Assembly: GCA_015490995.1 (NCBI GenBank)
Contig: WFWT01000055.1
Span: forward strand, 1-38,051
DNA: 38,051 bases
Direction: 5' to 3'
From: Anaerolineae bacterium
Lineage (GTDB): Bacteria; Chloroflexota; Anaerolineae; JAADDB01
Within the stretch, counting starts at the first letter, position 1. Every line of letters begins with the position of its first letter. The notes beneath the pieces were generated by a model, which was not told the origin of the DNA, ran no database searches, and saw only the letters and a program-made list of their open reading frames with translations. Positions 8,030 through 17,242 of this stretch are shown in pieces. The position numbers and the translations under genes are program-made.

Positions 8030-9172
8030 ATGTGCCTGAAAACATTCCGCCAACATATGCCCGTGGTACAACGCTGCGTGTTCTTCGACCACGCGGCCAT
8101 TGGTCCCTTACCCGGGCCAGCTGCGGCTGCGCTACAAGGGTACGCGGAGGACCGGACCTGCGGGGGAGAGCAAAGCGTGGACGCGTGGCAATCACGGATA
8201 AATGAGGCCCGTACACGTATTGCACGCTTGATCAACGTGCCCGCCAGCGCGGTGACCTTTACCCGTAACACCTCCTTCGGCCTGAACCTGGTGGCCAACG
8301 GTCTAGCATGGGCATCCGGTGACAACGTAGTGGTGCCTTATACCGAGTTTGTGGCTAACGTGTACGTGTGGCGTAACCTAGAACGCAAGGGAGTGGAGGT
8401 GCGTTTTGTGCCAGACCGGCAAGGCCGCATCGATCCCCAGGATGTAAGCGCGGCCATAGATGAACGCACCCGGTTGCTGGCCGTGAGCTTTGTGGAGTTC
8501 CAAACGGGATTCCGTAACGACTTAGCCGCACTGAAAGCGCTTTGCCATCAGCGGGGCATTCCCATCTGCGTGGACGCCATTCAGGGATTGGGGGTGCTCG
8601 CCCTAGACGCGAGCGCCCTGGAACTGGACTTTGTGGCAGCCGGCGCGCAGAAGTTCCTGCTGGGTCCGATGGGCATCGGCTTCCTGTATATTCGGCCCGA
8701 TTGGCTGCCCCGGCTGGACCGCGTGATCACCGGGTGGCGGGCCACATTGGACCCCGGCAATTATTTCGACTATGACCAACCGTTCCGAGAGGACGCGTTG
8801 CGCTACGAGGAGGGCGCCCTTCCCCTCGCCCTGATAGTTGCTTGGAACGAGAGTTTGCGATTACTCTTAGACAGCGGTATTGCCGTGATCGAACGTCACG
8901 TCCAGCGCCTGACCGACCACCTTTTAGAAGGGTTGCTCCGCCTGGGACGGGAGGTGATCTCACCTCACCGGGGCTGGCATGAACGGTCGGCGATCGTCTC
9001 CTTTAGGCCGCGTACCGCGGCCCAGGCTCTCGTCCGCACGTTGGCGCAAGAGGGATTCATGGTATCCGAGCGCGGGGGAGCGGTGAGGGTGTCCGTGCAC
9101 GGTTACAACACGCTGGACGAAGTGGACGCGTTCCTGGAAGCTCTGGCCCGGCTGGACCGGCCTGCCCTATAA
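8030..9172 (+). CDS. class V aminotransferase-fold PLP-dependent enzyme
   Basis: 380 residues from the ATG at 8030, chosen because GGAGG at 8019-8023 sits 6 nt upstream; the frame runs further up to 7853 but without support. The N-terminal FFDHAAIGPLP is typical of cysteine-desulfurase/isopenicillin-N-epimerase-like members. VTFTRNTSFGLNLVANGL forms the cofactor phosphate region, D182 in CVDAIQG contacts the pyridine nitrogen, and K208 in AAGAQKFLLGP is the Schiff-base lysine. The reaction cannot be read from the sequence: lyase, desulfurase, epimerase and transaminase activities all occur in this fold. I see no obvious mobile cysteine loop for sulfur transfer, so a true desulfurase is less likely. 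It lies 48 nt before the DHODH-like gene. Confidence 0.87.
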   Translation: MCLKTFRQHMPVVQRCVFFDHAAIGPLPGPAAAALQGYAEDRTCGGEQSVDAWQSRINEARTRIARLINVPASAVTFTRNTSFGLNLVANGLAWASGDNVVVPYTEFVANVYVWRNLERKGVEVRFVPDRQGRIDPQDVSAAIDERTRLLAVSFVEFQTGFRNDLAALKALCHQRGIPICVDAIQGLGVLALDASALELDFVAAGAQKFLLGPMGIGFLYIRPDWLPRLDRVITGWRATLDPGNYFDYDQPFREDALRYEEGALPLALIVAWNESLRLLLDSGIAVIERHVQRLTDHLLEGLLRLGREVISPHRGWHERSAIVSFRPRTAAQALVRTLAQEGFMVSERGGAVRVSVHGYNTLDEVDAFLEALARLDRPAL

Positions 9173-9220
9173 CCTGCCAGGGCAGGCACACCTGCGCAGG
9201 GAAGCACAGGGAGGTGTACC

Positions 9221-10249
9221 ATGCCCGATTTACGGACAACGTACTTGGGATTCACCTTGCGTTCCCCCCTTGTGCCGTCCGCGTCGGTTCTCTCCGAGAA
9301 GGTGGAGAACATAGAACGCATGGCAGAAGCAGGGGCAGGTGCCGTGGTAATGCATTCCCTGTTTGAAGAGCAAATTGTGGGGGAAAGTGAGGCGTTAAAC
9401 CATTTTCTCAGCTACGGGGAGGCTGCTCACGCGGAAGCCCTCTCCTACTTTCCGGACTTCAGCAGCTATCGGGTAGGCCCTGAGGAATACCTGGAACACA
9501 TCCGCCAGGCTAAGGAGCGGGTTGATATTCCCATCATCGGCAGCCTGAACGGGGTTTCTGTGGGGGGATGGGTGGAATACGCGCGGCTCATCGAAGAGGC
9601 GGGCGCCGATGCCCTGGAACTCAACATTTACTACATTCCCACCCACCCCGACCTGACAGGTAACGAGCTGGAACAGATGTACCTTGACGTCGTGCGCGCG
9701 GTGAAATCCCACATCACCATTCCCCTGGCGGTGAAGCTGAGCCCCTTTTTCACCTCTTTGCCCAACATGGCGAAACAGTTGGCTGCCGCCGGAGCGGACG
9801 CGCTGGTGCTGTTCAATCGATTCTTCCAGCCGGATCTGGACATTGAGGCCCTGGAAGTGAAGCCTCATCTGGTGCTCAGCACCTCCGCGGAAATTCGTTT
9901 GCCCCTCCGGTGGATTGCCATCCTCTACGGGCGGGTGCCGGTTGACCTCGCGTTAACCACGGGAGTCCACACTCACGAGGATGTGGTGAAGGGGCTTATG
10001 GCCGGCGCGAAAGTAACCATGATGGCATCCGCACTCCTCCGATACGGCATCGATCACCTGCGGACGGTGCTGGAAGGGTTAAAAGCCTGGATGGAAGAGC
10101 ACGAGTACGCATCTGTGGCCACAATGCAAGGGGCGCTCAGCCAGATGCGCGTGCCCAACCCGGCCGCATTTGAACGGGCTAATTACGTAAAAACTTTGCA
10201 CTCGTGGCGCGACGATCCCACGGGCACACTGTTGGCTTTTTCCGGTTGA
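9221..10249 (+). CDS. dihydroorotate dehydrogenase-like flavoprotein
   Basis: 342 residues with an FMN-binding TIM barrel. It begins with the family signature [22 protein letters not shown], followed by [51 protein letters not shown] and the flavin-contacting lysine in [10 protein letters not shown]. This subgroup is related to class 1 PyrD but annotated separately as DHODH-like; its members lie outside pyrimidine operons and the true substrate is not settled. No other pyr genes are present here, so I would not call it pyrD. The ATG at 9221 has an AGGGAGG ribosome-binding site. It is probably co-transcribed with the upstream aminotransferase-fold enzyme. Confidence 0.87.
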   Translation: MPDLRTTYLGFTLRSPLVPSASVLSEKVENIERMAEAGAGAVVMHSLFEEQIVGESEALNHFLSYGEAAHAEALSYFPDFSSYRVGPEEYLEHIRQAKERVDIPIIGSLNGVSVGGWVEYARLIEEAGADALELNIYYIPTHPDLTGNELEQMYLDVVRAVKSHITIPLAVKLSPFFTSLPNMAKQLAAAGADALVLFNRFFQPDLDIEALEVKPHLVLSTSAEIRLPLRWIAILYGRVPVDLALTTGVHTHEDVVKGLMAGAKVTMMASALLRYGIDHLRTVLEGLKAWMEEHEYASVATMQGALSQMRVPNPAAFERANYVKTLHSWRDDPTGTLLAFSG

Positions 10250-10325
10250 ACATCGGTATGTTTCTAAATTTGCGATGGGCTGAGGTCAATGGGTGAACTT
10301 TCGCGGCCGCATTTGGGCATTTCCT

Positions 10326-11540
10326 TCACCGAACAGGGGAACGACTTACACGGCTGTAGCCCAGCAGGACCATTCCTAACGTCACGGCTATGCTCAGGTA
10401 CAGCAGGGACAGCGGCAACCGAATGCCCAGGAGATATCCGACCAGCGGTCCTGCGGCCAGGCCTACATCGATGGCCGTGGTGTACGCGGCCACCACCAGG
10501 TGAGGGGTAGGGGTGTGGAGCGCTTCTGTGTTGGCTGCAGCTGCAAGGGAAACCAGTAACCCCGCGTTGGCGACCAGCACGAAGGCCAGCAGCAGCACGC
10601 TCCACCAGCCCCTGAGCAACAGCCCGCCCATCAGCCAGAGCACGATCAGGCCGACCAGGGTGAGACACAGGCGGTGGGTGCCCACCCGGTCAGCCACAGC
10701 ACCGAACAGTGGGCCCATCACCACGTCCGCAAGCCAGCGCACGGCCACCAAGACTCCGGTTGCCGTGCCCAGGTAGTCACGGGCTTGAGAAGGTACATGA
10801 GCGGCCAGAAACAGAGCCGCAGTAGCCACCAGCGTGGCTTCCAGCACGGCCTGCAACAGACCGGCAGCCAGGACCCAACGGACGCGCGGGGCACGTAAGC
10901 CATGCCACAGCACAATCGGGGTAAACCCGTTCAAACGGACACGGCCGGCTGCTCGCGGCCAGGGGAACCACCACGCCAGGGGGACAGCCACCAAGCCGAT
11001 TGCTGCGATCAACGTGACGGCCGCCGTGTATCCGACCCTATCCCGCACATATCCACCAACCAACACGCTTAGAGCGCTGCCCAGCCGAACTAACCCCCAG
11101 AAGATCCCCATCATGCGCGCGCGTCGGCGCGGGGATACTGCCCACACGGTCTGGTAACCGCCCTGGCGCAATGCCGACCACGCAATGCCCCACCCGATCC
11201 GGGCCAGGAGGAACACGCCCACTCCCACAGGAACACTGTACAGAAAGGTCGTGCCCAGGCCTAACAGCACGGCCAACACGAACGGAAGCCGCGGGCCCCA
11301 TCGGGCAAAAAGCGCGCCCACGAGAACGTTGGAGAACAACCGGACAAGGCGGTTAATGCTCAACAACACGCCGACCGCCGTTGGCGTGAGGCCCAGGCGA
11401 GACGCCTCCAGGGGCAGGAGAGTGTACATCAACGAATCGCCCATGATGGCCAAGCCCACCACCGCCCCTGCCTGCAGGACAGGACGCGAGGACTGCGGGC
11501 GACTCTCGTCAGGTAAGGACTGTGAAGCGCACACGCTCAT
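10326..11540 (-). CDS. major facilitator superfamily transporter
   Basis: 404 residues with about 12 hydrophobic helices. The loop between helices 2 and 3 carries the MFS-type GALFARWGPR, and its second-half counterpart is GAVADRVGTHR, the duplicated loop motif of the superfamily. Substrate is unknown; it could be drug or metabolite efflux. The ATG at 11540 overlaps the stop of the upstream DUF362 gene (ATGA at 11537-11540) and has no clear ribosome-binding site of its own, so translation is probably coupled. It is the last gene of the trmI-DUF362-MFS operon. The 76-nt gap to the convergent DHODH-like gene shows no clear terminator. Confidence 0.88.
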   Translation of the reverse strand: MSVCASQSLPDESRPQSSRPVLQAGAVVGLAIMGDSLMYTLLPLEASRLGLTPTAVGVLLSINRLVRLFSNVLVGALFARWGPRLPFVLAVLLGLGTTFLYSVPVGVGVFLLARIGWGIAWSALRQGGYQTVWAVSPRRRARMMGIFWGLVRLGSALSVLVGGYVRDRVGYTAAVTLIAAIGLVAVPLAWWFPWPRAAGRVRLNGFTPIVLWHGLRAPRVRWVLAAGLLQAVLEATLVATAALFLAAHVPSQARDYLGTATGVLVAVRWLADVVMGPLFGAVADRVGTHRLCLTLVGLIVLWLMGGLLLRGWWSVLLLAFVLVANAGLLVSLAAAANTEALHTPTPHLVVAAYTTAIDVGLAAGPLVGYLLGIRLPLSLLYLSIAVTLGMVLLGYSRVSRSPVR

Positions 11541-12676
11541 CGGTAACGGTGAAGTGATATCCGCCCTGCCACCACGTCCTCTACAAGGGCGCGAGCACGG
11601 GGATCAGGCCACCGACGCTGGTTCGCAATAAGGCGGTGTGGACGGAACGTACGGCGAATGTCTTCCAACGCGAGGTTGCCTTCAACCTGCACACGTCGGA
11701 TATCTCCTTCTCCTAGGTGAGCGAGGTGGCAGTAATACAGGTAGCCTACTTCCGACACAGGGTATCCCATCGCGTGGGCTGCTACAGCATCCACGGCCAA
11801 AGCATCGGTGCCCGCGAACGCCACCCGCCAGGCCACAGGATCACCATCGGTGGGGCCATCCCCCTCCATGGCTTCCCACCCGTCCAGGACACTGACATCC
11901 GGCCATAGACCCTGCCATGCCATCAAAAAGAGGTTCAGGTTCAGCAGAGTATAGCTTTGATGCATGCGAAACTTATCACTGCGAGTTGTGCGAGCCATGA
12001 AGAAGAAGCGTGGGGCCTCAAACAGAGGAAGGGCCTGCACCCGAGCCGGAAGGGCGTCATATGCCCGACGGGCGGCCTTTAACGCCCGGACAGGCAAGGG
12101 CCGTACGGCCCCGTCCCCTTGCAGTTGGGAGAGATCGGGACGGTGGGGCGCAAAGCGGCTGATCAGCGTGCCCATAATAAGGTTCTTGATGGACAAAGTC
12201 ACAATGACAAAGTCGTGAGTTTTGGGCGGTCCCACCGTGATCACCAGGTCGGCCTCCAGGACCGTCCGGGCCGCCTGTAGCCTCATCGGACGCCACTGCC
12301 TATCATACGCGGTCAACGATACCGTGGCGTCCCCATTCAGGTCAAGAAGGTGACAATTTGCCCACCGATTGACAAGTTCGGTGTATCCGAAACGGTGAAA
12401 CGCGAGCCAGGTGTTTTGGGTGGCGGTGCCTTCGGCGATAGTGATACGGGCTTGGGTGGCGTCGCGCACCACGTCGAGAACGGCGCGCAGGGCTTCGGGA
12501 TGGGTGACGGCCAAGAGGCGGGTAGTAGAAACAAGGTTGGGCTTGACCACAATATGTCGGTACGTGTGCCATGGCAGGTGGGCCGTGGCCCTTTCCAGGG
12601 CCCGGCGAACGCCGGTATAGCGGTCGTGTTCCCGGTAAAGGTAGACGGTCGGTTGCGACGGACGGTGTCTATTCAT
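11537..12676 (-). CDS. DUF362 family protein
   Basis: 379 residues from the ATG at 12676. The frame extends to 12772, but the internal ATG overlaps the end of trmI (8-nt overlap) and has an AGAGGGA ribosome-binding site, so I chose it. DUF362 features are clear: HIVVKPNLVS, HPEALRAVLDVVRD, ITIAEGTATQNTWLAFHRFGY, LEADLVITVGPPKTHDFVIVTLSIKNLIMG and DALAVDAVAAHAMGY. Many DUF362 proteins carry an additional ferredoxin-like 4Fe-4S domain; no CxxCxxC cluster is visible here. The biochemical role is not established to my knowledge. The tight packing between trmI and an MFS transporter gives no obvious pathway. Confidence 0.88.
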   Translation of the reverse strand: MNRHRPSQPTVYLYREHDRYTGVRRALERATAHLPWHTYRHIVVKPNLVSTTRLLAVTHPEALRAVLDVVRDATQARITIAEGTATQNTWLAFHRFGYTELVNRWANCHLLDLNGDATVSLTAYDRQWRPMRLQAARTVLEADLVITVGPPKTHDFVIVTLSIKNLIMGTLISRFAPHRPDLSQLQGDGAVRPLPVRALKAARRAYDALPARVQALPLFEAPRFFFMARTTRSDKFRMHQSYTLLNLNLFLMAWQGLWPDVSVLDGWEAMEGDGPTDGDPVAWRVAFAGTDALAVDAVAAHAMGYPVSEVGYLYYCHLAHLGEGDIRRVQVEGNLALEDIRRTFRPHRLIANQRRWPDPRARALVEDVVAGRISLHRYR

Positions 12677-13535
12677 GAGGGATTCCCTCTTCTTCAGCTT
12701 GCCGGCGGGCCGCCACAGGACGCAGGTGAGGTTGGGCCCAGGCACGTGCGGTTTCGTCCCCGCGACGCGCAAATATAAGGTACCCGGTGTGGGCGATCAT
12801 GCGGTCCTCGGGCCGCAACCGCGCCGCCACGGGTTTGTACGCCCGTAAAAGCAACTCCTCCACCGTCACGTTGACAAAGTCATGCGTGTACAGCGCATCG
12901 ATCAACTGGCTAACCTGGTTGGTAGTAGGTACCAAAGCACCAAAAAACCCACCGAGCTTCAACGCTGCTTTCACCTGGGGCATGTACTCCCAAGGTGTGC
13001 GCACGTCCAGGAAAAGGGCGTCAACCTCTTGCTCGAGGAAACCTTCGCCGATATCGCGCACGTGCCAGGTAACGTACGCGTCCAGGCCAAGAATGGTCAA
13101 GTTGCGCCGGGCCAGGGCCTGGTGTTCGGCCCGTTCCTCGTACGTGTACACCCGACCCGTAGGCTGGACGGCACGGGCCAGGGCCAGGGTGAGGCCACCA
13201 CTTCCGGTCCCGGCTTCGATCACGCGCTTCCCCGCGTGTACGTTGAGACGTAGAAGGATGTAGGCCGCGTCTTTGGGAAAGATGATCTGGGTACGGCGTT
13301 TCAGGTGCTGGATGAGGTCTGCGGTGGAGGGTTCCAGCACCAGGTAGGGATACCCCTTGTGTGTTGTAATGACCCGACCCGCGGGGTGGCCTATGAGATC
13401 ATCATGGGCGATAACGCCGTGATGTGTCTCCACCTGGCGGCCCGGTTCCAGAAACACAATGCGCACCTTACGATCCGGACTGATGAGCATGACAGGATCG
13501 CCTGGTCGGAGTGGGGTCATAGATTTGTCCGCCAT
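12669..13535 (-). CDS. trmI: tRNA (adenine-58-N1)-methyltransferase, TrmI family
   Basis: 288 residues from the ATG at 13535. The class I methyltransferase motif I is VIEAGTGSGGLTLALA, preceded by the family-typical IIFPKDAAYIL; RVYTYEERAEHQALARRNL is motif II and DALFLDVRTPWEYMPQVKAALKLGG is the motif IV region. TrmI methylates A58 in the T-loop of tRNAs using SAM and is a tetramer in thermophiles, where it stabilises tRNA. The N-terminal ~70 residues form the usual small beta domain. The frame continues to an ATG at 13580, but that codon overlaps the -10 box of a near-consensus promoter and lies upstream of the expected transcription start, so 13535 (or 13520) is more likely. It is the first gene of a three-gene operon. 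Confidence 0.9.
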   Translation of the reverse strand: MADKSMTPLRPGDPVMLISPDRKVRIVFLEPGRQVETHHGVIAHDDLIGHPAGRVITTHKGYPYLVLEPSTADLIQHLKRRTQIIFPKDAAYILLRLNVHAGKRVIEAGTGSGGLTLALARAVQPTGRVYTYEERAEHQALARRNLTILGLDAYVTWHVRDIGEGFLEQEVDALFLDVRTPWEYMPQVKAALKLGGFFGALVPTTNQVSQLIDALYTHDFVNVTVEELLLRAYKPVAARLRPEDRMIAHTGYLIFARRGDETARAWAQPHLRPVAARRQAEEEGIPHE

Positions 13536-13578
13536 CCCATGTGCTGGTGTGTGACGCTTATTAGCCGCCGACACGGCC

Positions 13579-13607
13579 ATTGTACGTTCGGTTCAGGGCC
13601 ATGTCAA
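13579..13607 (-). promoter_or_regulatory. near-consensus promoter of the trmI operon
   Basis: On the minus strand, a perfect TTGACA (13607 to 13602) is followed by 17 bp and TACAAT (13584 to 13579). The expected transcription start is near 13572, inside the longest trmI frame. The promoter therefore decides against the ATG at 13580. Confidence 0.75.
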
Positions 13608-13640
13608 CCGGCCTTTCGGGGAGCCGCGTGCAAGTCACGT

Positions 13641-14567
13641 CTAATCCCGGCGATACGGCTTGAGAAGGGCGGCCGGATATGTAGCGTTGCGTCCCGCCAG
13701 GATCAGGGCCGCGATAGTGACCAGGTAAGGCAAGGCGAGAAAGGTTTCATAGGGCACCACAAGATCCCACCCCAACGTCTGGAGCCGCAGTTGCAGGGCA
13801 AACGTGCCCCCGAAAATCAGGGAACCGATCATCACCTTGATAGGATCCCAGTTGCCAAAGATCACCAGGGCCAGCGCCACCCACCCGCGCCCGGAAACCA
13901 TGCCGTGGGTGAAAGAGCCCAATTGCGCCAGGGAAAGAAAGGCGCCCCCGGCAGCGATGAGCCCTCCCCCTATGGCGAGGGCCAGATAACGAACCCGGAA
14001 CACGTCCACCCCGGCCGCGTCGACCGCTTCCGGGTTTTCCCCCGCGGCACGGATGTGGAGTCCCAACCGGGTATGGTACAGGAGCCACCAAGCCAGGGGA
14101 ACGAGCCCTAGAAACGCGATATAAGTGAGCAGGTACTGCCGTAAGAGCGTCCCCAGCACCGGCACGTCGGCCAAAGGAGAAAGCTGGGGAAAGGCCTCAA
14201 TGGAAGGCGGCACCGAGCGCCCACCATATTGCAGGCGAAATGCGAACAGCGCGATGCCGCTGAGGAGAATGGTGATGCCCAGGCCGGAGACGTGTTGGTT
14301 CACCCCAAGGGTGACAGAGAAGAGGGCCATTAACAGCCCGGCTAAGACACCGCTGAGTACAGCCGCGGCAAATCCCAGCCAGAGTGAGCCGCTCTGGTCG
14401 GCCACAAAGAAACCCACAAACGCGCCAAAGAGCATGGTGCCCTCGATGCCCAGGTTAAGAATGCCCGCGCGTTCGGTGAGCATTTCACCCAGAGCAGCGA
14501 AGAGCAAAGGCGTCGCCACCCGTAACGTTGCGGCAACCAGACTGACCAGGAACAGAGCGTCCATCAT
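13641..14567 (-). CDS. nucleoside/BMP-type ABC transporter permease, second subunit
   Basis: 308 residues from the ATG at 14567. The start codon overlaps the stop of the upstream permease (ATGA) and has a GGAGGGC ribosome-binding site; the frame to 14735 is not used. About 8-9 membrane helices. The family signature LGEMLTERAGILNLGIEGTMLFGAFVGFF (near residues 26-54) and ENPEAVDAAGVDVFRVRYLAL identify a YufQ/NupQ-like permease of the branched-chain/ribose superfamily. It would pair with the other permease to form the membrane channel. It is the last gene of the transporter operon. Confidence 0.92.
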   Translation of the reverse strand: MMDALFLVSLVAATLRVATPLLFAALGEMLTERAGILNLGIEGTMLFGAFVGFFVADQSGSLWLGFAAAVLSGVLAGLLMALFSVTLGVNQHVSGLGITILLSGIALFAFRLQYGGRSVPPSIEAFPQLSPLADVPVLGTLLRQYLLTYIAFLGLVPLAWWLLYHTRLGLHIRAAGENPEAVDAAGVDVFRVRYLALAIGGGLIAAGGAFLSLAQLGSFTHGMVSGRGWVALALVIFGNWDPIKVMIGSLIFGGTFALQLRLQTLGWDLVVPYETFLALPYLVTIAALILAGRNATYPAALLKPYRRD

Positions 14568-15631
14568 GCCCTCCGGATTCGATAGCGCTGTAGAGGGATC
14601 AAAGCCAACGCGACCAAGAGCATGGCTGCTTGGGTAATCTCGCCCAGATAAATCGGCACCCCCATAGCGCGACTTAAGGTTTGAGCTCCGGTGTCGATAA
14701 GGCCAAAGAAGAGGGCGGCAATGGTGACCCCCCACGCGTTGAGGGCACCTAGGGTAGCCACAATGATGCCGGTATACCCATAGCCCGGAGAGATGGCTTC
14801 GATCAGGCGGAAGTGAATGCCCGCGACTTCAGACATGCCGGCAACGCCGGCGATGCCACCGCTGATCAGCGCGGCAGTCAACATGGTGCGTTCGACCCGA
14901 ACCCCCATAAACCGCGCGGCCTCACGCCCCAGGCCAACGGCCCGCATCCGCAGGCCAAACGCGGTGCGGGAAAGGATAAACCACAGCAACAGCGCCGAGA
15001 TAAGGGCCAACAAAAAGCCGAGGTGTAACCGAGAGCGGGGAATCAGCTTGGGCAGCTGGGTGCTGAGTGCAATCGCCGGGGATTGAGGCCATCCAGAAAC
15101 GGGATCGCGCCAAGGACCGTTCAACAACGCGCTCACGATGAACAACATCACCGAGTTCAGCAACAGTGTGGTAACTACCTCATCCACGGCCCAGCGAACC
15201 CGCAGCCACGCGGGAGGGAGGGCCCACAGGGCACCGGCCACGAACCCACCGATGATCATAATGGGTATGGCCAACACGGAGGGCAAACCGCCCAGCACCG
15301 TGCCCAGCCAGGCCGCGGCGATCGCCCCCGCGTATAATTGTCCTTCCGCGCCGATATTGTAGTAACCGGCCACAAAGGCAAAAGTAACCGCAACCCCACT
15401 GAGGAGCAAGGGGGTGGCTTTCACCAGCACCTCAAGCGCGCTGACCCGGGAAGACAGGGGCGCGATAAGAAAGTAATAGTAGGCCTCGAGAGGATTTGCC
15501 TGGCCCCAGATCACGAAAATGGCCGTGAACACAAACGTCAGCCCAAAGATCAAAGCGGGCAGAAGGGCACGAAACCACCAGGGAGCCCCCGTTTTTTCAA
15601 CTTTGAGCCGCCATCGTCGTTGTGCGAGCAC
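14564..15631 (-). CDS. nucleoside/BMP-type ABC transporter permease, first subunit
   Basis: 355 residues from a GTG at 15631, which lies inside the end of the ATPase gene (35-nt overlap) with AAGGAG 7 nt upstream. About 9-10 membrane helices after a basic N-terminus. The signature [33 protein letters not shown] and the later [17 protein letters not shown] are typical of YufP/NupP-like permeases. It forms the heterodimeric channel with the next gene product. Overlapping starts at both ends imply translational coupling and defined subunit ratios. Confidence 0.92.
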   Translation of the reverse strand: MLAQRRWRLKVEKTGAPWWFRALLPALIFGLTFVFTAIFVIWGQANPLEAYYYFLIAPLSSRVSALEVLVKATPLLLSGVAVTFAFVAGYYNIGAEGQLYAGAIAAAWLGTVLGGLPSVLAIPIMIIGGFVAGALWALPPAWLRVRWAVDEVVTTLLLNSVMLFIVSALLNGPWRDPVSGWPQSPAIALSTQLPKLIPRSRLHLGFLLALISALLLWFILSRTAFGLRMRAVGLGREAARFMGVRVERTMLTAALISGGIAGVAGMSEVAGIHFRLIEAISPGYGYTGIIVATLGALNAWGVTIAALFFGLIDTGAQTLSRAMGVPIYLGEITQAAMLLVALALIPLQRYRIRRA

Positions 15632-17126
15632 CGTTTCGCTCCTTCATCGCCCCGGCCATCAGCAGCCCCAATTTTTCAGGGGTGGCATCGGCCGCGGGAA
15701 GTTCACCGACAATTTCGCCCTCGTAGATGACCGCGATGCGATCCGAAAGCGCCAGGATCTCATCCAGATCCTCCGAAATCAGCAGCACCGCTGCTCCCCG
15801 ATCGCGCTGGGCCAGGAGCTGACGACGCACGTACTCGGTCGCGCCCACGTCCAGCCCGCGCGTGGGTTGAGCCGCGATCACGATCTGAGGTTCACGGGAG
15901 AGCACGCGGGCGAGGATGACCTTCTGCATGTTGCCACCGGAAAGGGTGCCGGCCCGATCCGTGGGACGGGCCTTGATCTGAAAGGCCTGAATGAGGCGCC
16001 GGGCGTGTTCCAACATCGCTTTACGGTCCAGCAACCCCTGGTGCGTGAACTCGTGCAAGTATTCCAGCGCCAGGTTTTCTGCTACCGAGAGATCGCCCAC
16101 CACCCCCGCGTGGCGATCCTCAGGAATACGCCCCACACCGGCCTGGGTAAAGGTGGCCGGATCGGCCGCGGTGAGATCCTGGGTTCCTACCCGTATGCGC
16201 CCCCGTGTGGGACGACGCATGCCGGAAAGCACCTCGGACAGCTCTTTCTGACCGTTTCCGCCCACGCCGGCAATGCCTAAAATTTCCCCCTGCCGGACCG
16301 CTAATGTGATTCCCTTGAGCGCAGGCAGTCCTTGATCGTCATGAGCCCACACATCCTCCACCTGCAACAGCAGAGCCCGCCCTGTGCCGGTCCCCTGGCG
16401 CACGACACCGAACGTCTCCCGGCCCACCATCATGCGGGCGAGTTCCCGCTCGTTGGTCGCCGCGGTGGACACCGTACCCACAACCCGTCCGTCACGCAGT
16501 ACCGTGACACGATCACTGATGCGCATCACCTCTTCCAGTTTGTGGCTGATGAAGACAATGGAGAGGCCCTGGGATCGCAAACGTTGCAGGGTCGCAAAGA
16601 GGGCGTCCACCTCTTGGGGAACCAGCACCGCGGTGGGCTCATCCAGGATGAGAATGCGTGCCTGCCGATAAAGCGCTTTGAGAATTTCTACCCGTTGTTT
16701 TTCCCCGACGGATAGGTGTTGCACCACAGCTGTCGGGTCGACGTGCATTTGGAATCGCTCCGCCGCGGCAGCGACCATTCGCTCCATGTCATCCCGACGC
16801 AGGCGAAATCCCCGATGGGCGCCCAGGATGACGTTTTCGGCCACGGTCAGGGGAGGCACCAGCGCGAAGTGCTGGGTGACCATGCCGATGCCCAGGGAAA
16901 GGGCATCCCGGGGCGACGTAATGCGTTGCAGCCTGCCATGCACGCGAATCTCGCCCTCGTCGGCATGGTACAGACCGTACAGAATGCGCATCAGCGTGGT
17001 CTTGCCGGCACCGTTTTCTCCCAGCAAGGCGTGGATCTCACCTGCACGCAGGGTAAAATCGACCCGGTCATTGGCCACAAGAGTGCCAAAACGTTTGGTG
17101 ATGCCCCGCATTTCCACAACGTACAT
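15597..17126 (-). CDS. nucleoside/BMP-type ABC transporter ATP-binding protein (two fused ATPase domains)
   Basis: 509 residues with two tandem ATPase domains, as in YufO/NupO and RbsA. Domain 1 has Walker [10 protein letters not shown], signature [15 protein letters not shown], Walker [12 protein letters not shown] and switch histidine SHKLEE. Domain 2 has a degenerate Walker A ([10 protein letters not shown]), signature [13 protein letters not shown], and [12 protein letters not shown], where Gln replaces the catalytic Glu. This asymmetry is usual in the family, so one competent hydrolysis site is expected. The ATG at 17126 has an AGGGAG site. It is separated from the binding-protein gene by a strong hairpin at 17165-17219, which may set relative expression. 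Confidence 0.93.
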   Translation of the reverse strand: MYVVEMRGITKRFGTLVANDRVDFTLRAGEIHALLGENGAGKTTLMRILYGLYHADEGEIRVHGRLQRITSPRDALSLGIGMVTQHFALVPPLTVAENVILGAHRGFRLRRDDMERMVAAAAERFQMHVDPTAVVQHLSVGEKQRVEILKALYRQARILILDEPTAVLVPQEVDALFATLQRLRSQGLSIVFISHKLEEVMRISDRVTVLRDGRVVGTVSTAATNERELARMMVGRETFGVVRQGTGTGRALLLQVEDVWAHDDQGLPALKGITLAVRQGEILGIAGVGGNGQKELSEVLSGMRRPTRGRIRVGTQDLTAADPATFTQAGVGRIPEDRHAGVVGDLSVAENLALEYLHEFTHQGLLDRKAMLEHARRLIQAFQIKARPTDRAGTLSGGNMQKVILARVLSREPQIVIAAQPTRGLDVGATEYVRRQLLAQRDRGAAVLLISEDLDEILALSDRIAVIYEGEIVGELPAADATPEKLGLLMAGAMKERNGARTTTMAAQS

Positions 17127-17164
17127 GCCGTCACTCCCTTCTGACAGCCGTTACCGTAATGCCC

Positions 17165-17219
17165 CCCGGGGAAAAGGCCCTCGCCGTCCCAACCTTTGGC
17201 GCAGGACCCTTTCCCCGGG
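17165..17219 (-). other. long intercistronic hairpin between binding-protein and ATPase genes
   Basis: Arms 17165-17177 and 17207-17219 pair at 12 of 13 positions (CCCGGGGAAA... with ...TTTCCCCGGG). An inner stem with one bulge continues to 17185/17198 and closes a 12-nt loop. No T-run follows on the minus strand, so it is probably not a full terminator. It could stabilise the upstream mRNA segment or attenuate transcription, so that more binding protein than ATPase is made. Confidence 0.65.
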
Positions 17220-17242
17220 CCGGAAAGAACAAGGTCACTGCT

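Noticed and set aside
9221-10249. Annotation as pyrD
   Set aside because: The sequence fits the separate DHODH-like group and there is no pyrimidine biosynthesis context.
13305-14111. 268-codon plus-strand frame across the trmI 5' end and the permease gene
   Set aside because: It spans two well-supported minus-strand genes and has no recognisable domain.
15519-16280. 253-codon plus-strand frame opposite the ABC ATPase
   Set aside because: The ATPase has all expected motifs on the other strand; this product shows none.
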